From: UBA668 sp039796575
GTDB taxonomy: Bacteria; Actinomycetota; Acidimicrobiia; Acidimicrobiales; Ilumatobacteraceae
Length of the DNA: 64,000 nt
Direction: 5' to 3'
Assembly: GCA_039796575.1 (NCBI GenBank)
Contig: JBDKJP010000061.1
Coordinates: 22,121-86,120, forward strand
Part shown: piece after piece, positions 34,367-42,365 of the stretch
How positions within the stretch are numbered: the first letter of the stretch is position 1
How the letters are laid out: each line of letters starts with the position of its first letter
Translations under genes and position numbers: made by a program
The notes under the pieces: model-generated
What the model was told of the DNA's origin: nothing
The model's input: the letters and a program-made list of their open reading frames with translations, nothing else
The model's database searches: none

Positions 34367-34404
34367 CTTGAGAGGAAAGTTTTCAAATTTCTCAGAACCT
34401 CAAG
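34367..34404. promoter_or_regulatory. AT-rich inverted repeat upstream of pilA
   Basis: CTTGAG (34367-34372) and CTCAAG (34399-34404) enclose an AT-rich stretch with an inner AGGAAA/TTTCTC pairing. It lies in the 215-base region between pilA and the divergent coiled-coil gene and could be an operator or leader structure. Confidence 0.4.
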
Positions 34405-34485
34405 CGAGCCAGCTTCCGGACCGATGATCGTGCAGGACTCAGGAACGGCCTGCACAAGGCCATCGGATGAAGTGGAAGCGGGCTC

Positions 34486-35010
34486 ATGTTGCGTCGAAGC
34501 GAGAAGAACTGGATGGAGCACGAGGAGGAGGCCCCGAAGGGGTTCCTCGACGAGAGCCCCGACAACACGGCGGCCCAGGCGGCCACCGAGCTGCGTGACC
34601 GTGTGACCAAGGTGGAGCAGCAGGTGCTCGCCCAGTACACCGCCACAGCTGCGTACGCGACACTCGCACAGCAGGGCGTGGAGACGGCTCGTGCCGAGGC
34701 CCGTGCCGACCTCGATCGCACGCAGGCCACCATCATCGGTCTACTCGACCGGCTGCGCACCGACCTCGGCAACCGCATCGACGGCATCGAGGGTCGGCCG
34801 TCGCTGCCGAGCACCTCGCTGGCGCTCGACGCCGCCTCGCGCCTCGCCGCGATGGAGGACCGCATGAACGCGATGGTGGGCGCCCTCGAATCCTGCGTGC
34901 GCGACAACCTCCTCCTGCGTCAGCAGGTCGACGAGCTCCTCCAGCGGCAGATGCAGCAGGACGGCTGGCTCGTCAGCAGCGGCAGCGCGTCCGAGCTCTC
35001 CCTCCGCTGA
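34486..35010 (+). CDS. Predicted coiled-coil protein divergent from pilA
   Basis: A 174-residue hydrophilic protein without signal or membrane segment. Residues about 30-90 and 110-160 are heptad-rich (TELRDRVTKVEQQVL, LRTDLGNRIDGIE, LAAMEDRMNAMVGALE), suggesting a coiled-coil scaffold. An ATG nine codons later (34513) with GAGAAG upstream is an alternative start. Its position across from pilA suggests, but does not show, a pilus-related role. I do not recognise a family. Confidence 0.65.
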   Translation: MLRRSEKNWMEHEEEAPKGFLDESPDNTAAQAATELRDRVTKVEQQVLAQYTATAAYATLAQQGVETARAEARADLDRTQATIIGLLDRLRTDLGNRIDGIEGRPSLPSTSLALDAASRLAAMEDRMNAMVGALESCVRDNLLLRQQVDELLQRQMQQDGWLVSSGSASELSLR

Positions 35011-35028
35011 GCCGCACTCCACGGTCGG

Positions 35029-35034
35029 TACCGT
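35029..35034 (+). promoter_or_regulatory. Leaderless -10 box for the rRNA methyltransferase
   Basis: TACCGT ends 7 bases before the GTG at 35042 and overlaps the upstream GTG at 35033, which favours 35042 as the start. Confidence 0.5.
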
Positions 35035-35041
35035 GGCGGGC

Positions 35042-36232
35042 GTGACCGCCCTAACCGCCCGCATCCGGCTGCAACCGAACCGCGAACGGTCGCTGCTGCG
35101 CCGTCACCCGTGGGTGTTCAGCGGTGCCATCGCCCGCGTCGACGGGTCGCCCGAGCCCGGCGACACCGTGCTGGTGCAGGCATCCGACGGCACCGCGCTC
35201 GGCTGGGCGGCGTACAGCCCGGCCTCGCAGATCCGGGCGCGCATGTGGACCTTCGACGAGTCGCAGACCGTCGATGCCGAGTTCGTGGCCGCGCAGGTGC
35301 ACGCCGCAGCCGCACGGCGTGCCGCGCTGCTCGCCGGCGACACCGACTCCGCCCGGCTGGTGTTCAGCGAAGCCGACGGCGTGCCGGGCCTGGTGGCCGA
35401 CCGCTACGGCGACACCGTCGTGTGCCAGTTCACCACCGCTGGCGCCGATGCCTGGCGCGATGTCCTGGCCGAGGCGCTGGCCGCGCTGCCCGGTGTGGCG
35501 TGCGTGTACGAACGCAGCGACGCCGACGTGCGCGAGCGCGAGGGGCTCGCCGAGCGCACCGGTCTGCTGCGCGGCGCCGAACCGTCGCCCGACCTCGTTG
35601 CGCACGAGTCGGGCTTCCGCTTCGCGGTCGACGTGGCCGACGGCCACAAGACCGGCTTCTACCTCGACCAGCGCGGCGCACGCGCCGCGGTGGCATCACT
35701 CGCCGATGGCCGTCGGGTGCTCAACGTGTTCTCGTACACCGGCGCGTTCAGCGTCATCGCCGCGGGCCGCGGTGCCGCGGCGGTCACGTCGATCGACTCG
35801 TCGGGCCCGGCGCTCGCCACGGCCGCACGCAACGGCGAGCTGAACGGTGTCGACATCGGCGAGCTGATGGAGGCCGATGCGTTCACCGCGTTGCGCGGCC
35901 TGCGCGACCGGGCGAACCAGTACGACCTGATCTGCCTCGACCCGCCGAAGCTGGCCAACAGCGAGAAGCAGCTCGACAAGGCCACTCGCGCCTACAAGGA
36001 CCTCAACCTGCTCGCCGTGAAGCTGCTCGCACCGGGCGGCATGTTGCTCACCTGGAGCTGCAGCGGCGCGATGACGATGGACCTCTTCCAGAAGGTGGTC
36101 GCCGGTGCCGCGCTCGACGCGAAGCGCACCGTGCGCATCGTCGGCCGCCTCCACCAGCCGACCGACCACCCGGTGCCCCTGGCCTTCCCCGAGGCCGAGT
36201 ACCTCAAGGGCCTCACCCTCCTCGCCGACTGA
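35042..36232 (+). CDS. 23S rRNA m5C methyltransferase, RlmI-like
   Basis: A 396-residue SAM-dependent methyltransferase of the RlmI group. An N-terminal PUA-like domain (about 5-75, RHPWVFSGAIARV) is followed by an EEHEE-type linker and a Rossmann domain with GFYLDQRGAR, VLNVFSYTGAFSVIAA (SAM motif I) and the catalytic region ICLDPPKLANSEKQL and WSCSGAM. The expected modification is cytosine-5 of 23S rRNA; another ribosomal cytosine is possible. The start is set by a leaderless -10 box. Confidence 0.88.
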   Translation: MTALTARIRLQPNRERSLLRRHPWVFSGAIARVDGSPEPGDTVLVQASDGTALGWAAYSPASQIRARMWTFDESQTVDAEFVAAQVHAAAARRAALLAGDTDSARLVFSEADGVPGLVADRYGDTVVCQFTTAGADAWRDVLAEALAALPGVACVYERSDADVREREGLAERTGLLRGAEPSPDLVAHESGFRFAVDVADGHKTGFYLDQRGARAAVASLADGRRVLNVFSYTGAFSVIAAGRGAAAVTSIDSSGPALATAARNGELNGVDIGELMEADAFTALRGLRDRANQYDLICLDPPKLANSEKQLDKATRAYKDLNLLAVKLLAPGGMLLTWSCSGAMTMDLFQKVVAGAALDAKRTVRIVGRLHQPTDHPVPLAFPEAEYLKGLTLLAD

Positions 36233-36240
36233 CGTTGCGC

Positions 36241-36263
36241 GAGTCCCACCGTTTCGGTGGAGT
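36241..36263. terminator. Hairpin between convergent genes
   Basis: The stem CCACCG/CGGTGG with loop TTT (extended by GAGTC/AGTC flanks) lies between the methyltransferase and epimerase genes. There is no clear T-run. Confidence 0.4.
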
Positions 36264-36273
36264 CCGTGTGACG

Positions 36274-36693
36274 TCAGTGGGCGGCGCCGGGGTTCTCCTG
36301 CACGAGCTCGATGAGCGTGCCGAAGCTGCCCTTCGGGTGGATGAACGCCACGGTGGTACCACGGCTGCCGGGGCGCGGGGCCTTGTCGATGGGCGTGGCG
36401 CCGGCGGCGATCATCGCGTCGAGGGCCTCCTGGCAGTTGTCGACGCGGTAGCCGACGTGGTGCAGCCCTTCGCCGCGCTTCTCGATGCTCTTCGCGATGG
36501 GGCTGTCGGGACGCGTGGCGGCGGTGAGCTGGATGTAGCTGTCGGCCACCTTCACCAAGGCCTCCTCCACGCCGTCGCTCTCGACGATCTCGCGGTGGTG
36601 CACCTCGGCCCCGAACGCCTCGGCGTAGTACGCGATGGCGGCCTCGAGGTCCTTGACGGCGATGGCGATGTGGTCGATCTCGGTGAGCAGCAT
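36274..36693 (-). CDS. mce: Methylmalonyl-CoA epimerase
   Basis: A 139-residue vicinal-oxygen-chelate enzyme that interconverts the (R) and (S) forms of methylmalonyl-CoA between propionyl-CoA carboxylase and mutase. Metal ligands fit at His8 (IDHIAIAV), the second His in HHVGYRVD (near 76-77) and a C-terminal Glu in TLIELVQENP. Length is normal for the family. It stands alone, divergent from the ECF sigma gene. Confidence 0.9.
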   Translation of the reverse strand: MLLTEIDHIAIAVKDLEAAIAYYAEAFGAEVHHREIVESDGVEEALVKVADSYIQLTAATRPDSPIAKSIEKRGEGLHHVGYRVDNCQEALDAMIAAGATPIDKAPRPGSRGTTVAFIHPKGSFGTLIELVQENPGAAH

Positions 36694-36773
36694 CCGCCCA
36701 GTGAAACAGATCGACGACCGGTGGCGTCAAGGTGGGCGTGGCAACGACGACACTGGTGCCACAGGCACCGCAC

Positions 36774-37229
36774 ATGGCGATCGACTTCGACACCTTCTAC
36801 CGCATCCACCGGGCCGACGCAGTCCGCTGGGCCGTGGCCTTGGTAGGTCGGCGCGACGTGGCGGAGGACCTGGCGCAGGACGCGCTCGATGCCGTCGGTC
36901 GGAAGCTCGACGGCATCGACGACCCGGCCGCGTACCTGCGGCGCACGGTGGTGAACCGTTGTGCGTCGTGGCACCGGTCGAACGGGCGCGCTCGTCGTCG
37001 TGAAGCACGGGCCGCCGCCGGCGTGCCCGCCGTGTACACCCAGCCGACCGGGGAGATGCTCGACGCGCTGGCACGCCTGCCGTACCAACAGCGGGCCGCC
37101 ATCACGTTGCGCTACTGGGCCGACTGGACCGACGACCAGATCGCCGATGCCCTCGGCTGCGCGCCCGCCACGGTGCGGGTGCTGCTGCACCGCGGCATCG
37201 GCGCACTGCGCGAGGAGATCGAACGATGA
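36774..37229 (+). CDS. ECF RNA polymerase sigma factor (SigE-like)
   Basis: A 151-residue sigma-70 factor with region 2 (FYRIHRADAVRWAVALVG to DLAQDALDAV) and region 4 helix-turn-helix (LPYQQRAAITLRYWADWTDDQIADALGCAPATVRVLLHRG). It resembles the short actinobacterial ECF41/SigE-type factors. Upstream GTG codons at 36732 and 36738 keep the frame open, so the start is uncertain. It is followed at four bases overlap by a membrane-anchored protein that is probably its partner. Confidence 0.87.
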   Translation: MAIDFDTFYRIHRADAVRWAVALVGRRDVAEDLAQDALDAVGRKLDGIDDPAAYLRRTVVNRCASWHRSNGRARRREARAAAGVPAVYTQPTGEMLDALARLPYQQRAAITLRYWADWTDDQIADALGCAPATVRVLLHRGIGALREEIER

Positions 37230-39151
37230 ACGACGACGAACTGATCGCCCGGATGCGCGCCGCGCTCGACGAGGCCGCCACCACCGAGGTCGAGGCGGGC
37301 GATGCGACGGTGGTCGCCCCGCCAGCCTCGTCGTCGCGAGGTCGCTGGCTGGCCGTCGCCGCAGCCGTGGTGCTCGTGGCCGGCGGCGTCGCCGCGCTCT
37401 CCTGGAACCGCGGCGACGGGCCGAGTACCGTCCCGGCAACATCCGGTGAACCGTTGCCTGGTCCCGGCGTGGAACTCTTCGGTACCGCGGTCATCATCGA
37501 CGACGGCAGCGGCCCGAAGCTCGCGGTGGAGGTGCTCGCCTCGCTGCCACCACAGGGTGGCGTGATCCCGCTCGCCGGGTTCGACTGGTCGATGGTCGAG
37601 GGCGAGGAGTCGTTCGGCGGCACCACGTGGACCGACTTCCTCACCCTCAACGGCACCTGGGACGGCGAGGTGTTCACCCTCACGCGCCCGCCGGTGGAGC
37701 CACCGATCATCGATCGCGCGGCGCCCGAACCGACGCCAGGCTGCGCCGAGGCCACGGCCGATGCAGCGGCTGACGCGGTCGCCACGCTCGACTGGCAGGC
37801 GTTGCGCATCTCCGGGTGGACCACCGACACCGTCGACGGCAACTGCGGTACCACCGTGACCGCCTGGTTCGACTCGGCCGAGCTGCGCACGGCGATCGAA
37901 GGCATCCGTGGCCAGGGACACGAAGTGACGGTGTCGCTCACGTTCCGGCCGGTGCAGGGCCAGCCGGTGTCGACCACCACCACCGCTCCCGACATCGAAC
38001 CGGCGAGTTGGTACGAGCTCGACCTGCCGGGCTTCACCGCCGAAGCGGCGACCTACACGCCGTGTTGCCCGCCGACTCCAGCGCCCGGTCCGGCGACCGT
38101 CATGGCCTGGCGCTCGCTCGACGCCCCGTACGGCGGCATCCTCACGCTCACCGCAACGCCGCAGATCGACGGCAGCGAGCCGGTGCTCACCTACGCCTGG
38201 ACCGACATGTCCGACGAGCGCGCGGCCGAGCTGCAGGCGAAGGTCGTACCCGGATCGGGTCTGCCGTACGTGCTCGACGATCCGTCGATGGAGCTCGTCG
38301 GCAACGGCTTCGCCGTCTTCGGTGAACTCACTTCGCAGCGCTACACCAGCGAGGCCGGGACAGTCGAGCTACGGGTCGGTGACTACGCGGGCCAGCTCGA
38401 GCGGCTGACGCACAACGAGCACGCCAGCGCCACCGTGGCCGGATCGCCCGCCGACGTCGTCGACACCCCCGCAGGTCCAGTGGTGGTCTGGCGACTCACG
38501 AACGGCGACTGGGCCGAGCTGATCATCAGCGACGGCCTGCGCGACCGCGTCGAGGAGATCCTCGCCGCGCTCAGGTCGGCGCATCGTCCGTCGGAGTTCA
38601 CGCCGACCACGGTCACGCTCGCCGTCCCGACCACCGTGCTCCCGTCCACCACCTACCGCGCCAACGTCGGCGGCATCATCGACAACGGCGACGGTCGTGG
38701 CCCGATGCTCACGTTCTTCTGGGAGGAATCACTGCCGCCGCAGGGCGGCAGCCTGCCGCTCGCCGGGTTCGACTGGGACATGGTGGAGGGCGAGCAGACG
38801 GTGAACGGCGTCACGTGGCTCGAGCAGTCGGTCGGTGTGACCGGCACGTTCGACGGCACCACGTTCACGCTCACCGAGCCGATCGCCACACCGTTCACCT
38901 TCACCGACGACGTGCTCACCTACGGCACGCTCACCGAGGGGTGCGCCGAGGCCGACATCGCGCCCGCGCTCGCGGCGCTGAACGCGCTCGATCATCAGGC
39001 GCTGGGCCTCATCGAGAGCAGCGACTACGTGTGGGACGGCCATTGCGGCGTGCAGGTGCACGCGATGTTCGACACGCCCGAGCTGCGCGATGCGATCGCC
39101 ACGCTCGGCGACGACGTGATGGTGCGCATCGCGTTCCAGCCGGTCGGCTGA
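37226..39151 (+). CDS. Membrane-anchored protein with duplicated domain, ECF sigma partner
   Basis: A 641-residue protein overlapping the ECF gene (ATGA). A short cytoplasmic N-terminus (1-40, DDELIARMRAALDEA) as in anti-sigma factors precedes a membrane helix at about 41-60, then a large external part. A ~160-residue module occurs twice, at about 82-240 and 475-641; both copies contain SLPPQGG, PLAGFDW and MVEGE followed by GT(W/F)DG and FTLT, with a cysteine pair. A different middle domain lies between. The duplication is clear; regulation of the sigma factor is inferred from position. Confidence 0.72.
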   Translation: MNDDELIARMRAALDEAATTEVEAGDATVVAPPASSSRGRWLAVAAAVVLVAGGVAALSWNRGDGPSTVPATSGEPLPGPGVELFGTAVIIDDGSGPKLAVEVLASLPPQGGVIPLAGFDWSMVEGEESFGGTTWTDFLTLNGTWDGEVFTLTRPPVEPPIIDRAAPEPTPGCAEATADAAADAVATLDWQALRISGWTTDTVDGNCGTTVTAWFDSAELRTAIEGIRGQGHEVTVSLTFRPVQGQPVSTTTTAPDIEPASWYELDLPGFTAEAATYTPCCPPTPAPGPATVMAWRSLDAPYGGILTLTATPQIDGSEPVLTYAWTDMSDERAAELQAKVVPGSGLPYVLDDPSMELVGNGFAVFGELTSQRYTSEAGTVELRVGDYAGQLERLTHNEHASATVAGSPADVVDTPAGPVVVWRLTNGDWAELIISDGLRDRVEEILAALRSAHRPSEFTPTTVTLAVPTTVLPSTTYRANVGGIIDNGDGRGPMLTFFWEESLPPQGGSLPLAGFDWDMVEGEQTVNGVTWLEQSVGVTGTFDGTTFTLTEPIATPFTFTDDVLTYGTLTEGCAEADIAPALAALNALDHQALGLIESSDYVWDGHCGVQVHAMFDTPELRDAIATLGDDVMVRIAFQPVG

Positions 39152-39152
39152 A

Positions 39153-39226
39153 CTGGGCGTGATGCGTCCCGGTTTCCGGGACGCAGAGCACCCAGAAGCC
39201 GAAGTGGGACGGACGACGCCCAGAAG
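39153..39226 (-). repeat. Dispersed 74-75 bp intergenic repeat, copy C
   Basis: Inverted relative to copies A and B. It contains GCGTCCCGG-TTT-CCGGGACGC and ends CGCCCAGAAG. It starts two bases after the sigma-partner stop and ends seven bases before the convergent ccr stop. Confidence 0.9.
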
Positions 39227-39232
39227 CCCCCG

Positions 39233-40564
39233 TTACGCGCGGCGGAAGGCGTGCAGGCGGTCGCCGACCTTGGCGCGCAGCTCGTGGTCGGTGACGCCGA
39301 GACCTTCCTCGGGCGACAGCGCGAGCACGCCGATCTTGCCCTCGTGCATGTTGTGGTGCACCTGGAACGCGGCCTCGCCGGTCTGCTCGAGGCTGAACAC
39401 CTGGCTCATCACCGGGTGGATCATGCCCTTGCTGATGAGCCGGTTGGCCTCCCACGCCTCCTTGTAGTTGGCGAAGTGCGAACCGACGAGCTTCTTCAAC
39501 CGCATCCAGAAGTGGCGGTTGTCGAACTCCATCATGAAGCCGCTGGTGGCCGCGCAGGTGACGACGGTGCCGCCACGCTTGGCCACGTACATCGACGCGG
39601 CGAACGTGCTGCGGCCCGGGTGCTCGAACACGATGTCGGGGTCTTCGCCGCACAGGTCGCGGATGTCCTTGCCCAGACGGCGCCACTCGCTCTCGTCGTG
39701 AGTGTGCTCGTCCTTCCAGAACTGGTAGCCGGCCGACGCACGGTCGATGATGTGCTCGACGCCCATGTTGCGCAGGATCTGCGCCTTCTCGGCGTTGCTC
39801 ACCACGCAGACGGGGATGCCGCCGCCGTTGAGCACGTACTGGGTGGCGTAGGCGCCGATGCCGCCGGTGGCACCCCAGATGAGGACGACGTCGCCCTGCT
39901 TCATCTGCGCACCGTTGCGCGACACGAGCATGCGGTAGCTGGTGCTGTTGCACAGCGCGTTGACCGCAGCCTCTTCCCACGTGAGGTGGGCGGGCTTCGG
40001 CATCAGCTGGTTGGCCTTCACGACGGCCAGATCGGCGAGGCCGCCGAAGTTGGTCTCGTAGCCCCAGATGCGCTGGTTCGACGCCATCATCGAGTCGTCG
40101 TGCGCGCTCTGGTCCTGGTCGTCGACGTGGTTGCAGTGCACCGTGACACGGTCGCCGGGCTTCCAGTTGCGCACCGCAGTGCCCACCTTCAGCACCACGC
40201 CCGAGGCGTCGCTGCCCACCACCTGGTAGGGCTGGTCGTGGCGCTTCGCCCACTCGCTCTCGCGGGCGAGGCGGGCCATCGGGCCAAACGTGCTGACCGG
40301 CTCGAAGATGCTCGACCACACCGTGTTGAAGTTGATGCTGCTCGCCATGACGGCGAGGTACACCTCGTCGGGCGCGAGCTCGGGCGTGGGCACCTCACCG
40401 ACGTGCAGGCTCTTGCGCGGGTCCTTGTCCTTCGATGGCGTGCCCTGCCACATCTCCTGCTCGGACTTGAGCACGTGGACGGCCCGATAGCTCTCGGGGA
40501 TGGCGAGGTTGGCGAAGTCGTCGCTACTGGCGTCGGACTGGATGGCTTCGAGCACGTGCTGCAT
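39233..40564 (-). CDS. ccr: Crotonyl-CoA carboxylase/reductase
   Basis: A 443-residue zinc-free medium-chain dehydrogenase that reductively carboxylates crotonyl-CoA to ethylmalonyl-CoA with NADPH, the key step of the ethylmalonyl-CoA pathway. Hallmarks include SSINFNTVW, AHDDSMMASNQRIWGYETN, the NADPH motif GATGGIGAYA and the downstream FMMEFDNRHFWMRLKKLVGSH. Length and order match Ccr rather than plain reductases. The start has a leaderless -10 box. Other pathway genes (Mcm-type mutase, mesaconyl hydratase) are not in the window. Confidence 0.93.
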   Translation of the reverse strand: MQHVLEAIQSDASSDDFANLAIPESYRAVHVLKSEQEMWQGTPSKDKDPRKSLHVGEVPTPELAPDEVYLAVMASSINFNTVWSSIFEPVSTFGPMARLARESEWAKRHDQPYQVVGSDASGVVLKVGTAVRNWKPGDRVTVHCNHVDDQDQSAHDDSMMASNQRIWGYETNFGGLADLAVVKANQLMPKPAHLTWEEAAVNALCNSTSYRMLVSRNGAQMKQGDVVLIWGATGGIGAYATQYVLNGGGIPVCVVSNAEKAQILRNMGVEHIIDRASAGYQFWKDEHTHDESEWRRLGKDIRDLCGEDPDIVFEHPGRSTFAASMYVAKRGGTVVTCAATSGFMMEFDNRHFWMRLKKLVGSHFANYKEAWEANRLISKGMIHPVMSQVFSLEQTGEAAFQVHHNMHEGKIGVLALSPEEGLGVTDHELRAKVGDRLHAFRRA

Positions 40565-40570
40565 CCTGCG

Positions 40571-40576
40571 AGGTTA
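40571..40576 (-). promoter_or_regulatory. Leaderless -10 box for ccr
   Basis: On the minus strand TAACCT ends 6 bases before the ATG at 40564. Confidence 0.5.
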
Positions 40577-40634
40577 CTGACGGGTAGCCGGGCGGGTCGA
40601 ACCGACCCCCATCATCCCCTGGTGGCGTGGCAGC

Positions 40635-41327
40635 ATGTCCGCCGTGAACCGAACCCCCCGCCTGCTCATCCTCCTCGGCGCGGCCGCACTCACCCTCGCG
40701 GCGTGCGGCGACGACAGCACCACCTCCGACGCCGGCAGCGACGGCTCGGCCGCCGCAACGGTCGAGCTGCCCGAGGGCTGCGCGAACCCCGACGGCAGCT
40801 CGCCGAAGACCCAGACGTTCGCGGCCCTCCCGCCCACCTGCATCGAGGAGGGGAAGACCTACACGGCCACCATCGAGACGACGAAGGGCACGCTGCACGT
40901 CACGCTGCGCAACGACATCGCGCCGGTCACGGTGAACAGCTTCGTGAACCTCGCCCGGTTCCACTACTTCGACGGCACCACCTGCCACCGTGCCATCCAG
41001 GGCTTCGTGGTGCAGTGCGGCGACCCGACGGCCACGGGCACCGGCGGCCCTGGCTACGACATCCCCGACGAGTTCGACAAGATCGAGCCGTACCAGATCG
41101 GTTCGATGGCGATGGCCAACACCGGTCAGCCGAACACCGGCGGCAGCCAGTTCTTCATCATCACCGGTCCCAACGGTGCGTCGCTGCCGCCGCAGTACAC
41201 GCTGTTCGGTCAGGTCATCGAGGACGACATGGGCGTGATCGAGGCGCTCGACGCGATCTCGAACCCGAACGACGGCCCGCCGCTCGAGCCGATCGACATC
41301 ACCAGCGTCACGATCACCGAGAACTGA
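40635..41327 (+). CDS. Cyclophilin-type peptidyl-prolyl isomerase lipoprotein
   Basis: A 230-residue exported isomerase. Signal with lipobox LAAC (Cys24) then a Ser/Asp-rich linker to about 60 and a cyclophilin domain: FVNLARFHYFDGTTCHRAIQGFVVQCGDPTATGTGGPGY, SMAMANTGQPNTGGSQFFIIT and LFGQVIED. The catalytic Arg-Phe-Gln segments are retained in HRAIQGFV. It should fold or refold secreted proteins. Divergent from ccr with 70 bases between the starts. Confidence 0.92.
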   Translation: MSAVNRTPRLLILLGAAALTLAACGDDSTTSDAGSDGSAAATVELPEGCANPDGSSPKTQTFAALPPTCIEEGKTYTATIETTKGTLHVTLRNDIAPVTVNSFVNLARFHYFDGTTCHRAIQGFVVQCGDPTATGTGGPGYDIPDEFDKIEPYQIGSMAMANTGQPNTGGSQFFIITGPNGASLPPQYTLFGQVIEDDMGVIEALDAISNPNDGPPLEPIDITSVTITEN

Positions 41328-41350
41328 TCAACGCGCGCTGATCACACGCG

Positions 41351-42292
41351 CTAGATGAGCGCGTCGTCGAGCGGGATCTGCCGCGCCTCGCTGTAGGCGA
41401 GCACCCCAAGGGCCACCACCACGACACCCATCGACACCGCCTGCGCGAGCGACACCGTCTCGCCGAGGAACACCCACGCCGCGATGGTGGCGCCCACCGG
41501 CTCGGCCTGGATGAGCACCGAGCTCACCGACGAGTCGACACGTGGCTGCGCCCAGGTGAGCAGGCCGTGGCCGAGGATGCCCGGGCCGGCGGCGAGCAGC
41601 AGCACCCACACCCAGTCGGTGCCCTGCATCTCGCCGAGGTCGGGCCGCACGATCACCGCGATCACGCTCACCGTGAGCGCACCGAAGAACGACAGCGCCC
41701 ACATCAACCGCACGGTCTCCACGTCGTCGCGCACGCGCTTGTTGACGAGCAGGTACACCACCCAGATGAGCAGCGAGGCGACGGCCCACACGTAGCCGAC
41801 CACCGTGTTGGTGCCGTCCTCGCTCGCCGGCACGGTGAGCACGGCGGCCACCACGCCACCGGTGGCGGCCAGCGCGCAAAGGGCCTTCGTCCACGACAGC
41901 CGCTCGCCCATGAACACCACGGCGATGGGCAGCGCGACCACCGGGGTGAGCGAGCCGATGATGAGCGCGACCGCGATGGTGACGTACTCGAGCGTGATGA
42001 AGAACGTCACGATGTTGAGCCCGAACAGCACGCCGATGAGCCACGTGCGGCGCAGGTCGGCGCGCGACGGGAACCGGCGGGTGATGAGCACCACCACCGT
42101 CATCATCACGGTGGCGATCCACATCCGCCAGAAGCCGAGCACCACACCCGACACGCCGGTGGCCTTGCCGAGCACGCTGCCGAACGACCAGAACACGGTG
42201 GCGCCGAGCACGGCGGCGATGCCGATGGCCTTCTCCGACGACGCGGCGCCCGCGGCAGCGTGGGTGGAGTCGGTCGGGGTCGCTGCGGTCAT
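41351..42292 (-). CDS. DMT-superfamily (EamA) transporter
   Basis: A 313-residue ten-segment membrane protein with two EamA halves (second starting near residue 165, VWAVASLLIWVVYLLVN). Export of amino acids or related metabolites is likely for the family; no substrate can be assigned. It converges with the cyclophilin gene and is divergent from the GH18 gene. Confidence 0.87.
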   Translation of the reverse strand: MTAATPTDSTHAAAGAASSEKAIGIAAVLGATVFWSFGSVLGKATGVSGVVLGFWRMWIATVMMTVVVLITRRFPSRADLRRTWLIGVLFGLNIVTFFITLEYVTIAVALIIGSLTPVVALPIAVVFMGERLSWTKALCALAATGGVVAAVLTVPASEDGTNTVVGYVWAVASLLIWVVYLLVNKRVRDDVETVRLMWALSFFGALTVSVIAVIVRPDLGEMQGTDWVWVLLLAAGPGILGHGLLTWAQPRVDSSVSSVLIQAEPVGATIAAWVFLGETVSLAQAVSMGVVVVALGVLAYSEARQIPLDDALI

Positions 42293-42353
42293 GGGGGCAC
42301 CGCCGGCGACGCTACCGGCCGGTGCCCGCGGCCCCCGGGGTCCGAGGCGCCAG

Positions 42354-42359
42354 TAGCCT
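42354..42359 (+). promoter_or_regulatory. Leaderless -10 box for the GH18 gene
   Basis: TAGCCT ends 6 bases before the GTG at 42366. Confidence 0.5.
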
Positions 42360-42365
42360 GACTGC

